This document shows, one piece after another, positions 34,861 through 42,825 of a stretch of DNA of 50,052 bases. Below the pieces are notes generated by a model. The model was not told where the DNA came from. It did no database searches and was given only the letters and a program-made list of their open reading frames with translations. Every line of letters begins with the position of its first letter. Position 1 is the stretch's first letter. The DNA comes from Candidatus Cloacimonadota bacterium (GTDB taxonomy: Bacteria; Cloacimonadota; Cloacimonadia; JGIOTU-2), in the NCBI GenBank assembly GCA_016932035.1, contig JAFGDR010000045.1, forward strand, positions 1 through 50,052. Direction: 5' to 3'. The translations under genes were made by a program, and so were the position numbers.

Positions 34861-35848
34861 AAAGGTGTACTCCGTATATCTTATGTCCGCATGTCATGCA
34901 GCAATTATTTTCATCGATATTGCTCACTGAAGTGTAGAATCCCGAACGTTTGATAAGCAGTTCATGACAGCTTGGGCAGTATGTATCATGGGTTTCATGT
35001 AGATGAATATTTCCAACGTAAACATAGGATAGTATCTTTTTTCCGATCTCGTATGCCATTTCAAGCGTTTCAGGTTTTGTAGGTGGTTTTTTCATTTTGT
35101 ATACAGGGAAATATCGTGAAAAATGAAGAGGAATATCTTTATTTATACCTGCCACAAATTCAACGAGTTCCTCGATCTCTTTTCTCGAATCATTCAAGTC
35201 AGTTATGATAAGATTCGTGATTTCGATATGTGTGTGCTGCGCAGCAAGGTTGATCGTATTTTTTACCGCTTCAAGGCGTCCGGAACAGTATGTTTTATAA
35301 AAATCATTAGCAAATGCCTTCAGGTCTATATTCATGGCATCGACATAAGGAAGGAGCTTCTTCACCGGCTCGGGATTGATAAATCCGTTCGATACGAGTA
35401 CGACCTTGAGATCGTGTGCTTGCAATACTTTAGCTGTATCAAGAATATATTCGTACCAGATAAGCGGTTCTGTGTACGTATAGGCAACACCGATTGAATT
35501 ATATTTCTTGCAGAGTGCAATCAGGTCTTCAGGATGAAGAGTGCTTGTTGGTGCTTTTTGCTGGGATATGGAATAGTTCTGGCAAAAATCGCAGGTAAGA
35601 TTACACCCGTTTGGACCGATCGAGAGTATATCCTTTCCCGGACAGAAATGATAGAGCGGTTTTTTTTCAATAGGATCCATTGAAATCGAGATTGTCTCAC
35701 CATAATTCTCAGCATACAGCGTTCCACGTTCGTTCTTCCTGCCAAAACACATCCCTCGTTTTCCATCTGCAATCTCACACATTTGCGGACAGAGTAGGCA
35801 TTGTACCTTATTGCTTTCTAATTTCTTATAAAACTGTGCTTCTTTCAT
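34853..35848 (-). CDS. amrS: AmmeMemoRadiSam system radical SAM enzyme
   Basis: Radical SAM protein of 331 residues matching AmrS (PflA-like branch). The cluster motif is CNLTCDFC (Cys82, Cys86, Cys89). An N-terminal Cys-rich stretch (CLLCPQMC...GMC) binds further metal or iron-sulfur, and a C-terminal CPSC...CMTCG pair forms another possible zinc or cluster site. The usual partners of the three-protein AmmeMemoRadiSam set (AMMECR1 and MEMO) are not in this window, and the substrate is unknown. I start at ATG 35848, preceded by GAGGTG, rather than GTG 35854, which is part of that ribosome binding site. Confidence 0.9.
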   Translation of the reverse strand: MKEAQFYKKLESNKVQCLLCPQMCEIADGKRGMCFGRKNERGTLYAENYGETISISMDPIEKKPLYHFCPGKDILSIGPNGCNLTCDFCQNYSISQQKAPTSTLHPEDLIALCKKYNSIGVAYTYTEPLIWYEYILDTAKVLQAHDLKVVLVSNGFINPEPVKKLLPYVDAMNIDLKAFANDFYKTYCSGRLEAVKNTINLAAQHTHIEITNLIITDLNDSRKEIEELVEFVAGINKDIPLHFSRYFPVYKMKKPPTKPETLEMAYEIGKKILSYVYVGNIHLHETHDTYCPSCHELLIKRSGFYTSVSNIDENNCCMTCGHKIYGVHLFD

Positions 35849-35866
35849 AGTCACCTCGCCAACAGT

Positions 35867-37105
35867 TTACAGGAACTTCTCGATCATGTTCAAGGTTTTC
35901 TCAAGAGCATCCCTGTTCTTTTCCATTACTTCTTTTGCTTTCTGCCCCATCTCGACTCGCTTTTGAGGATCATTAAACAAATTAAAGATTACATTCTGCA
36001 ATTCATTCTTGTCCGAGATAACTATTGCATCAGCATTTTTGAGCATTTCGACGGATTTCATACAGCTTGAATGATACGGCCCCATGATAATTGGTTTGGC
36101 GAAATAAGCTGGCTCAAGTGGATTATGACCGGTAAAATCATAGAAGCTGCCGCCGACTAACGCAATATCTGAAACGGCATATGCTTTTGTCAATTCGCCC
36201 ATTGTATCAATGAGAATGAGTCGTTTTGGTGATGATAAATCGGATAATTTTCTGTACTCAATATTATTATCTTTAAGAATTTTCTCAACTTCATCAAGCC
36301 GCTGAAGATGGCGTGGTGCGAGAATGATCTGGGAATCAACATTTTTTTCATTGAGAAAGGTATAGAGCTCTGCAACGATAAGTTCTTCGCCGGGTCGCGA
36401 ACTACCAAAGGTAATAATGAATGGTGAGGATAGATGCCATTCTTTCTTGATTTCAACAACATCAAACTCGGTAAGCTGGAGTGCATATTTCAGATTCCCT
36501 ATAACATGAACAGGGCTGGCTGTCACTTCCTCGAATCGTAACCTATCTTCATCGGTCTGAGTACCGATCTCATCAATGTGATTCAGCACTTTCCTGAAAA
36601 TAAAGGAAAATTTCTTATAATTCTTAACAGTTTTGGGAGCGATCCTTCCATTGATAAGAATAATATTCGACTTTAGCTTGTGAGCATAATGTATCAAAGC
36701 AGGCCATATCTCAGTTTCTGCAATGACAAGTAGATCGGGAGAAATTCTCTTTAGTGTTCGCAAAATTGAGAAAGGAATATCCAGAGGAAGAAGGATCGGA
36801 GTAACATTTTCCTGACAAGATGATGCAAATTCCTTCGTTCTTTCATGCCCGGTAGTTGTTGTAGTTGAAATGACTACATACCATTGATCGCTGTGTTTAT
36901 TTATAAACTCCCTAACAAGCGGTATAATGGCATGTATCTCACCAACTGATGCTGCGTGAAACCAGATAGTTTTTTTATTATGATGAGGAATTTGTATGAA
37001 TCCTAAGCGCTGTTTCCATTCGTAAGGATTCTTCAAATATTTAAAGAGAAAATATGGAGTAAGTAGAATAGAAAAAAAAGTAATGGCTGCAAGATAGGCA
37101 TACAT
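35867..37105 (-). CDS. waaA: 3-deoxy-D-manno-octulosonic acid (Kdo) transferase
   Basis: Transfers Kdo from CMP-Kdo to the lipid A precursor at the inner membrane (GT30). The protein has 412 residues, close to the usual 420. An N-terminal membrane helix is followed by the family signature RLGFIQIP...IWFHAASVGEIHA with the catalytic Glu. The second half has TFGSSRPGEE, LAPRHLQRL, VGGSFYDFTGHNPLEPA and GPYHSSC, the CMP-Kdo binding region. There is no good ribosome binding site, and the start lies just 5 bases after the pdxJ stop, suggesting coupling. With the LpxH-like gene it shows that the organism makes lipid A/Kdo. Confidence 0.94.
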   Translation of the reverse strand: MYAYLAAITFFSILLTPYFLFKYLKNPYEWKQRLGFIQIPHHNKKTIWFHAASVGEIHAIIPLVREFINKHSDQWYVVISTTTTTGHERTKEFASSCQENVTPILLPLDIPFSILRTLKRISPDLLVIAETEIWPALIHYAHKLKSNIILINGRIAPKTVKNYKKFSFIFRKVLNHIDEIGTQTDEDRLRFEEVTASPVHVIGNLKYALQLTEFDVVEIKKEWHLSSPFIITFGSSRPGEELIVAELYTFLNEKNVDSQIILAPRHLQRLDEVEKILKDNNIEYRKLSDLSSPKRLILIDTMGELTKAYAVSDIALVGGSFYDFTGHNPLEPAYFAKPIIMGPYHSSCMKSVEMLKNADAIVISDKNELQNVIFNLFNDPQKRVEMGQKAKEVMEKNRDALEKTLNMIEKFL

Positions 37106-37110
37106 AGCAT

Positions 37111-37818
37111 TCAGGAAATGAGTGCTTTCATCTCTTGAACAGCTCTTCCGAGCCCCACAAAAACTGCCCGTGAAATGATCGAATGCCCGATATTATATTC
37201 CTGGATATCCTCTATTCCTGCAAGATAATGTGCATTGAAATATGTAATTCCGTGACCCGCTGCCACATAGAGTCCTTGTTTCTTGCCTGTATGCACTGCT
37301 TCTTTGATGCGCTCCACTTCGCTGAGTATGTCTTGTTCGCTTTTTGCATTTGCAAAGTAACCGGTGTGGAGTTCGACGGCATCAGCCCCAAGCTTGTGTG
37401 CCATTTTTACTACTTCATTATCCGGATCGATGAACACGCTGACTGCAATCCCTGCTTCTTTCAGTGCATGTATTTTCTCTTCTAGACCTTTGAGTTCCAG
37501 GTTCAATCCGCCCTCTGTTGTAACTTCCTCACGTTTTTCAGGCACCAGCGTAACCGTATCCGGATGGACAGCTTTTGCTATGGCGACCATCTCTTCAGTT
37601 GGTGCCATTTCAAGGTTGAGTTTTGTCTGCACTGTTTCTCTGATAATCCTCAGATCTCTGTCCTGTATATGACGTCTATCTTCACGAAGGTGGATGGTGA
37701 TCTGGTCTGCGCCGTATTTTTCTGCAATAAAGGCTGCTTCCACCGGATCGGGCTCAAAGGTTTTGCGAGCCTGTCTGATCGTTGCTACATGATCGATATT
37801 AACACCTAATTTTGCCAT
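37111..37818 (-). CDS. pdxJ: Pyridoxine 5'-phosphate synthase
   Basis: Condenses 3-amino-2-oxopropyl phosphate with deoxyxylulose-5-phosphate to pyridoxine phosphate (vitamin B6). The protein has 235 residues, the normal length, forming a TIM barrel. Visible motifs are KLGVNIDHVATIRQAR, EKYGADQITIHLREDRRHI, NLEMAPTEEM, VTLVPEKREEVTTEGG and VAAGHGITY near the end. The start at 37818 has AGGAG seven bases upstream. An open frame reaching back to 37878 encodes an odd Phe/Val-rich leader derived from a hairpin repeat and is rejected. Confidence 0.95.
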   Translation of the reverse strand: MAKLGVNIDHVATIRQARKTFEPDPVEAAFIAEKYGADQITIHLREDRRHIQDRDLRIIRETVQTKLNLEMAPTEEMVAIAKAVHPDTVTLVPEKREEVTTEGGLNLELKGLEEKIHALKEAGIAVSVFIDPDNEVVKMAHKLGADAVELHTGYFANAKSEQDILSEVERIKEAVHTGKKQGLYVAAGHGITYFNAHYLAGIEDIQEYNIGHSIISRAVFVGLGRAVQEMKALIS

Positions 37819-37836
37819 AAAACTCCTGTTTATTTT

Positions 37837-37897
37837 AACCACGAAAAACACGAAAGAACAGAAATCCATTGATTTCATTTGCTTGTATTTCGTGGTT
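37837..37897. repeat. Inverted repeat upstream of pdxJ (CCACGAAA type)
   Basis: AACCACGAAA (37837-37846) and TTTCGTGGTT (37888-37897) are perfect 10-bp inverted arms. The left arm continues with AACACGAAAGAACA, a tandem-like ACGAAA motif. Such CCACGAAA/CACGAAA elements are scattered in intergenic DNA of many bacteria. Confidence 0.55.
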
Positions 37898-37904
37898 CAT
37901 TTTA

Positions 37905-38768
37905 TTATACAATATTTTCTCTTGGTTTGAAGCCCTTACCCAGAACTTGATGAACTTCCTGAATGATGACAAACGCATCGGGATCAGTTGATTTCACGAT
38001 CTCGGTGAGTTTTGCTACCTCGCGCCTGGAAACGATGCAAAGTATCACATCACGCTCTTTGCCTGAGTAAGCGCCCTCACTTTTCAAGAACGTCACACCC
38101 CTGTTCATTTTATCGAATATGAGTTCTTTTATTTCATCCGATTTATCTGATATAATAAGTGAAGCTTTTGCATAGCCGAGTCCGGCAATAATAACATCGA
38201 CAACTTTGCTGGAAATGTATAATGCAATAAATCCCCAGAGTGCAAACTCGACACCCCTGAAGCACAAACCCGCTATACTGATCACAACAAAATCTATGAG
38301 AATAAATGTATTACCAGCAGTCATGATCCTGTTCTGGCTGAATATCTGCGCAACAATGTCCGAGCCGCCTGTCGAGCCCTTTGCCTTAAAAACGATGCCG
38401 AGTCCAATACCAAGTAACAATCCGCCATACAAACTTGCGAGAAGAGGATTTTCGGTAAGCGCTTTAAGGTGAAGAATATTATTGAAAAAGTCTGTGAACA
38501 GTGAAAAGGTGATCATCCCAACAATTGTTCGAATGCCGAATCGTTTTCCCAGAATTTTCAATCCTATTAAGAAAAGCGGAATATTGAACACAAGCATGAT
38601 AATACCGATAGGGATGTGAAAGAGATAGTTGATAACAACTGCCAGACCGCTCACACCACCAGCAGCGATCTTGTTTGGAGACAAAAAAAGTACAATGGAC
38701 AAACCCATCAGAGCTGTTCCGATAAGAATGAAAAGATAATCTATGAGAATTTTAACTTTGATTTTCAT
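37905..38768 (-). CDS. YitT family membrane protein with DUF2179 domain
   Basis: Membrane protein of 287 residues. Five or six helices of the YitT/DUF161 type (LFLSPNKIAAGGVSGLAVV, KAKGSTGGSDIVAQIF) are followed by a cytoplasmic DUF2179 domain (about 205-287: RGVTFLKSEGAYSGKERDVILC, ending DAFVIIQEVHQVLGKGF). The family is widespread; the function is unclear, with transport of a small solute suspected for some members. It lies in a leftward run between the DPM1-like gene and pdxJ, separated from pdxJ by a repeat. Confidence 0.9.
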   Translation of the reverse strand: MKIKVKILIDYLFILIGTALMGLSIVLFLSPNKIAAGGVSGLAVVINYLFHIPIGIIMLVFNIPLFLIGLKILGKRFGIRTIVGMITFSLFTDFFNNILHLKALTENPLLASLYGGLLLGIGLGIVFKAKGSTGGSDIVAQIFSQNRIMTAGNTFILIDFVVISIAGLCFRGVEFALWGFIALYISSKVVDVIIAGLGYAKASLIISDKSDEIKELIFDKMNRGVTFLKSEGAYSGKERDVILCIVSRREVAKLTEIVKSTDPDAFVIIQEVHQVLGKGFKPRENIV

Positions 38769-38794
38769 GATAATAATTCGTTATAAATTATGAA

Positions 38795-39541
38795 CTATGA
38801 TTTCTTTTGCAGCTTTTTTTTACTTCGTCGCTCCCAGTATTCAGGGAAAAAACGAAGCTGCCAAACTCTGACAATTGCCTCTCTGACAATTTTTTTGGAC
38901 ATCTTGGATGTTCCGTTGACACGGTCATAAAAAACGATGGGAATCTCTTTTATGCGAAATCCCTTTTTCCAGACCTTGTAGTTCAGCTCTATCTGGAATG
39001 AGTAACCGTCCGACATCACGCTATCAAGATCGAGTGCTTCGAGCACTTCTTTTCTAAAGCATTTGTATCCGCCGGTTGGATCTTTTATTGGAAGCGATGT
39101 GATAAGGCGGACATATTTTGATGCGCCAATACTTAAAAGCAATCGTCTGAAGGGCCAGTTGACGACATTCACGCCGGTTATATATCGTGAACCAATGACC
39201 AAATCGTTAGTTTTGATTGCTTCAAGGAAGTTTGGGATGTCATCCGGATTGTGAGAGAAATCCGCATCCATTTCGAATACATAATCATAGTTATGTTCCA
39301 GCGCATATTTGAATCCTGCGATATAGGCACTTCCAAGACCCATTTTGCCTTCACGCTCAAGAATATGCACTTTCGGATTTGTTTTCATGATGTTCTTCAC
39401 GAGATCAGCAGTACCGTCCGGTGAATTATCATCAACGATCAGTATTTCGATACGTTTATCTTCCGAAAGAACTTTGGGTATGAGCTTTGGAATATTCTCA
39501 GATTCATTATAGGTCGGGATGATTATTAATGCTTTTTTCAT
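38795..39541 (-). CDS. Polyprenyl-phosphate mannosyltransferase (DPM1-like GT2)
   Basis: Cytoplasmic GT2 enzyme of 248 residues without C-terminal membrane helices, matching polyprenol monophosphomannose synthase. It would transfer a sugar, usually mannose, from GDP-mannose to a polyprenyl phosphate. Motifs are LIIIPTYNESENIPKLI, the nucleotide-binding VDDNSPDGTADLV, FEMDADFSHNPDDIP, GSRYITG, PIKDPTGGYKCFRKEVL and RVNGTSKMS. The C-terminus is Lys-rich (RRSKKKLQKKS). Donor and acceptor specificity are inferred from family resemblance only. A TTGACA box lies 57 nt upstream. Confidence 0.9.
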   Translation of the reverse strand: MKKALIIIPTYNESENIPKLIPKVLSEDKRIEILIVDDNSPDGTADLVKNIMKTNPKVHILEREGKMGLGSAYIAGFKYALEHNYDYVFEMDADFSHNPDDIPNFLEAIKTNDLVIGSRYITGVNVVNWPFRRLLLSIGASKYVRLITSLPIKDPTGGYKCFRKEVLEALDLDSVMSDGYSFQIELNYKVWKKGFRIKEIPIVFYDRVNGTSKMSKKIVREAIVRVWQLRFFPEYWERRSKKKLQKKS

Positions 39542-39598
39542 GTTCTCATTCCTCTCGATAGATTAAGATGAAATACGAATGCGTCCAGTTCATTTTTG

Positions 39599-39604
39599 TG
39601 TCAA
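39599..39604 (-). promoter_or_regulatory. TTGACA box before the DPM1-like gene
   Basis: Exact TTGACA on the minus strand, 57 nt before the ATG; no TATAAT-like element follows at 16-18 nt. Confidence 0.45.
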
Positions 39605-39654
39605 CTAATTTGTGCTTGAAGCAAAGACTTAAGTTGGGCTGCTTTCTTTATCCT

Positions 39655-39675
39655 GGTCAATTGGGGCAATTGACC
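39655..39675. repeat. Perfect 9-bp inverted repeat
   Basis: GGTCAATTG (39655-39663), GGG, CAATTGACC (39667-39675). No T-tract follows, and it is surrounded by other repeat-like DNA. Confidence 0.6.
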
Positions 39676-39720
39676 CTACATGTTCTAATTTTTGTTTTTA
39701 TATCTAAGAAAAGTAGTATT

Positions 39721-39743
39721 AAACTACAGAGATCACAGAGAAA
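39721..39743. repeat. ACAGAGA-type interspersed motif
   Basis: The stretch with CTACAGAGATCACAGAG resembles the CACAGAGACACAGAG motif seen repeatedly in intergenic regions of many bacteria. There is a single copy here, so support is weak. Confidence 0.3.
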
Positions 39744-39785
39744 AATCTAGGTGAATAATATCTTTCAAACCTCTCCCTTTTATTT

Positions 39786-39821
39786 CCTCTCCTTGCCAAG
39801 GAGAGGGTTAGGGTGAGGTAA
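39786..39821. repeat. Hairpin repeat overlapping the 3' end of the beta-helix gene
   Basis: CCTCTCCTTG (39786-39795) and CAAGGAGAGG (39797-39806) are perfect inverted arms around one base. The following GTTAGGGTGAGGTAA completes a sequence of the well-known GGAGAGGGTTAGGGTGAGG kind. The TTA at 39808-39810 is the stop codon of the minus-strand gene, so the repeat encodes its last residues. Confidence 0.6.
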
Positions 39822-42153
39822 ATTTCACCATCTTCCTCACAACAGCAGTTTCCTCGAACTCAAGAGAATAAAAATACACACCAGGAGCAGTGACATTCCC
39901 GTCCATATCTTTTCCATCCCATACAATCTCGTTTATTGCCCAGAAATGTTCATCTGGTCCGTAAAATCTTCGCACAAGCTGTCCTCGTAAATTGTAGATT
40001 GATAATGTGTATTCTCTCACCCTGTCATAATCCAATGACGTGAAAGAGATTGTGGTTTGATCTTTAAAAGGATTGGGTGTGTTCTTAAAGAAGTACAGAT
40101 TATTCACCATATTGGTATCCGGATCGACACTATATCCCTGCCACTCTAAAGCGCCCATATCGATTCTTCCACCATATACACGTGGGTTCCCCGCTAAGTC
40201 TAACCATGGAAGATTGAGTCCTGTTGTGTCGGGTGTGCCTGCATCAATACAGGGAGAAGTGCTCGATAAATAATAAGGATAATCTCCCGTACCCGTAAAC
40301 TGTGGATCTACATCAATATTACCGTCCAGCCAGTGTACTATGTTTGCCCCATTCTGGTTCCACACACCGTCGATACTATCTTTTATATCGTTATATTGAA
40401 TATCTAATGTAGAAATAATTCCATACGCTGAAAGATCATATATGAATACTTCACATTGAGTTGAATCCCACATTATATTATTCGTAAATGTAATATTTCC
40501 TCCTACATTCAAAGTAGATCTTTGTGAAGAATTGTTTGCGAAAGTATTATTAGTAAAAAACACATCACCTATCGGATCTGTGGATGAGCAAGACATTATG
40601 GAATTTGAAGGTGATGCATTATTTGTAACTATACAATTTCTGACCTCTAATGTGGGATTACAAAATTGCTGATAACTCATTAACATTAATGTTCTTTCAT
40701 CATTGTTATTACTATTATTATTAAAAATACAATTCTCAACAACTGCATAATCCACAGCATCTATTCGTATTGCAGTAAATGAATAAATACCATGGGCATA
40801 GTTGTCTGTAAAAATACAATTCTCTAATTTTGCATTGGTTTGTTCGTGATGGATTCCGCATATTTCATTTGAATCAATATTATTTACTAAAATGTTCTGA
40901 TACAATACTGAATCAGCTATATAGGTATAAATTGAACTTCCATACCTGAATATCATATCACTGAATTGTAAATCTTTAAAAGTAATATTCTTATTATCAT
41001 GAAAATTTAATATTGCACTTTGCAAGGTTATATCACTTTCAAAAGAGAAGTTGGTTATGTTAATATTTTCTTTTTCATTATAAATCATTATCAGGGTATT
41101 AAACAATGAATCATCACCAATAATCTTTGTGTCGATATTCTCCCCAACGAGTGATGTATTACTCTTCATAGAAATTGGAAATATCTGATCATTAAGTGTT
41201 TGTGAATACTCACCTTCTTCGACGTGAACGGTTTTTGGATTTAAGCTGTCTGACGCGATCCTGTCGGTTGCTAGTGCAATGGTTCTTAAAGGCTCGTCCA
41301 TCGACAATCCGCTGTTACTGTCATCCCCTTCTGAAGACACATATAAATCGTGGTTGATCTCTTCCATCCATGAATGTTGAATATCAAATGAAAACTCTCC
41401 TATATCATTTGGATAATATTGTATATACTCAGCAAAATACTTCTCAGGTTCAAAAACAGTAAATGTATCCACAACCACATGGATATGACATGAATCATAG
41501 GCATAGATATCCTGCCCAAGACCTGCATGATTGTTATAAATGTTACATAAATTATCAGGATCAAATGAAGGTCGGGAAAATATGTTATGAATTCCGCCTC
41601 CCGACATTGATTGATTTGTTTTAATTGTAACACCTGAGAGAAGTGGAGTGTATATATTATCATTCGAACCACAAATAAAAATCCCACCGCCCTGTTCAGC
41701 AATGTTATCTTTTATCATACAGTTTACAATCGAAATACCCGAACTTGATGAATAACCATGATGTGCAATGATACCACCACCCCTATTACCAGCTGACATA
41801 TCTGTTCCGGAACCATTTGTTATGGTAAATCCTCTGATGGTGGCTATCTCCCCATTTATCACCGTCACACAGCTTCCTGCTCTATTCCCATCGATGATCG
41901 TTGAATCTATATATACTTCATTTCCTGTGGTGAGTTCCAAGCTCGCCAAAGTAATGCTATGTCCATTAAAATTTACATTCTCTATATATCGTCCCGGATA
42001 AACCAGGACTACATCTCCATTTGCCGAGTAATCTATACCTTCCTGGATCGTTATGTAATCTCCAGTGCCGTCTATATCTACGATAATGGTATCAGTAAAT
42101 AAATGTGAAACCAATAATAATCCTGCACAACATAACAAAATCTTCTTACTCAC
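39808..42153 (-). CDS. Secreted parallel beta-helix protein with C-terminal sorting domain
   Basis: Exported protein of 781 residues with signal peptide 1-19. Residues 24-260 form a right-handed beta-helix (GDYITIQEGIDYSANGDVVLV, DGNRAGSCVTVINGEIATIR, GGIFICG) as in pectate-lyase-like or polymorphic outer-membrane proteins. A DUF1565-like segment (about 270-340, LYVSSEGDDSNSGLSMDEPLR) is followed by a second beta-helix (about 350-640) rich in Asn. A LamG-free tail with DPQFTGTGDYPYYLSSTSPCIDAG and ARVYGG-type motifs and a FlgD-like/type IX sorting domain (about 690-781: NTPNPFKDQTTISF, GVYFYSLEFEETAVVRKMVKF) complete it. Start is GTG 42153 with AAGGA seven bases upstream. The last residues (TSP) come from an overlapping repeat. 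Confidence 0.85.
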   Translation of the reverse strand: MSKKILLCCAGLLLVSHLFTDTIIVDIDGTGDYITIQEGIDYSANGDVVLVYPGRYIENVNFNGHSITLASLELTTGNEVYIDSTIIDGNRAGSCVTVINGEIATIRGFTITNGSGTDMSAGNRGGGIIAHHGYSSSSGISIVNCMIKDNIAEQGGGIFICGSNDNIYTPLLSGVTIKTNQSMSGGGIHNIFSRPSFDPDNLCNIYNNHAGLGQDIYAYDSCHIHVVVDTFTVFEPEKYFAEYIQYYPNDIGEFSFDIQHSWMEEINHDLYVSSEGDDSNSGLSMDEPLRTIALATDRIASDSLNPKTVHVEEGEYSQTLNDQIFPISMKSNTSLVGENIDTKIIGDDSLFNTLIMIYNEKENINITNFSFESDITLQSAILNFHDNKNITFKDLQFSDMIFRYGSSIYTYIADSVLYQNILVNNIDSNEICGIHHEQTNAKLENCIFTDNYAHGIYSFTAIRIDAVDYAVVENCIFNNNSNNNDERTLMLMSYQQFCNPTLEVRNCIVTNNASPSNSIMSCSSTDPIGDVFFTNNTFANNSSQRSTLNVGGNITFTNNIMWDSTQCEVFIYDLSAYGIISTLDIQYNDIKDSIDGVWNQNGANIVHWLDGNIDVDPQFTGTGDYPYYLSSTSPCIDAGTPDTTGLNLPWLDLAGNPRVYGGRIDMGALEWQGYSVDPDTNMVNNLYFFKNTPNPFKDQTTISFTSLDYDRVREYTLSIYNLRGQLVRRFYGPDEHFWAINEIVWDGKDMDGNVTAPGVYFYSLEFEETAVVRKMVKFTSP

Positions 42154-42226
42154 CAGACAATCCTTTTCTTACTCTTATTATTTTCATCTTTTATCCTTGT
42201 GCTTTCTAAAATTATGGATTAATTAT

Positions 42227-42232
42227 TGTCAA
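42227..42232 (-). promoter_or_regulatory. TTGACA box before the beta-helix gene
   Basis: Exact TTGACA on the minus strand, 73 nt before the GTG start, followed at 17 nt by TTAGAA. It is back-to-back with the box at 42257. Confidence 0.45.
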
Positions 42233-42256
42233 TGAGTATTTTCATTCACAAATATT

Positions 42257-42262
42257 TTGACA
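42257..42262 (+). promoter_or_regulatory. TTGACA box before the pilin-like gene
   Basis: Exact TTGACA, 44 nt before the ATG, followed by CAAATT at 16 nt and GTAAAA further on. Confidence 0.45.
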
Positions 42263-42306
42263 AGCTCAATCAGTTTTTCAAATTGTAAAACCAAATTGGA
42301 GGTGCG

Positions 42307-42711
42307 ATGGCACAGCAAAATGAAGCAAAAAAGGCGACATTGATAGAAGTTTTGATGGTTATACTGATCGTGGGTATAATCGTGATACTTGTTTTTCCTG
42401 CAATCGGTGAAAAACGCAACAGGGACAGAATGGATCTCGAGGTGTTCCCGACCTTTGATATCATTCTTCAAGCAAACGAGCAATTCAACGCAGATCAGGG
42501 TTATTATGCATTCGACATAACCATGCTCAACCTTACTGACGAGCTCGAAGGCAAACAATTTTTCGAATTTACTCTTACAGACACAACGGTTATTGCTACC
42601 ACGACGAACAAATTCGGTAAAGCCGGCGCACAGATCGTTTATAACTTTGACAAGGATTACTGGTCTGTCACAGGCACAGAGGATGTGATCGACGAGAGCT
42701 GGCTTCCTTAA
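42307..42711 (+). CDS. Type IV pilin/pseudopilin-like protein with atypical cleavage site
   Basis: Small protein of 134 residues. A short charged N-terminus (MAQQNEAKK) leads into ATLIEVLMVILIVGIIVILVFPAI, the layout of class III signals of type IV pilins and pseudopilins, with the conserved Glu at position 5 of the mature form (Glu14). Instead of the usual Gly before and Phe after the prepilin peptidase site it has Lys9 and Ala10, so processing is uncertain. The remaining 100 residues are a small alpha/beta head ending KDYWSVTGTEDVIDESWLP, similar to minor pseudopilins. GGAGG precedes the ATG closely. No other pilus gene is adjacent; a terminator follows. Confidence 0.72.
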   Translation: MAQQNEAKKATLIEVLMVILIVGIIVILVFPAIGEKRNRDRMDLEVFPTFDIILQANEQFNADQGYYAFDITMLNLTDELEGKQFFEFTLTDTTVIATTTNKFGKAGAQIVYNFDKDYWSVTGTEDVIDESWLP

Positions 42712-42733
42712 GAGATCATAAAACCAGTTTTAT

Positions 42734-42777
42734 AAAAGAATTGTATGCCCACAAGTTGCAATTCTTTTATTTTTTTT
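42734..42777 (+). terminator. Terminator after the pilin-like gene
   Basis: AAAAGAATTG (42734-42743) and CAATTCTTTT (42759-42768) form a perfect 10-bp stem with a 15-nt loop, followed by a T run. Confidence 0.88.
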
Positions 42778-42825
42778 GCTTTGATTCATGTTACCCGATC
42801 AGTTAAATATGGCAATCAATAGCTT

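Noticed and set aside
37819-37878. N-terminal extension of PdxJ
   Set aside because: It is encoded by the hairpin repeat and foreign to the family; AGGAG supports the start at 37818.
39568-39750. Short plus-strand open frame in the repeat-rich gap
   Set aside because: It runs across the inverted repeat and the ACAGAGA-type motif; it has no ribosome binding site and a composition unlike a protein.
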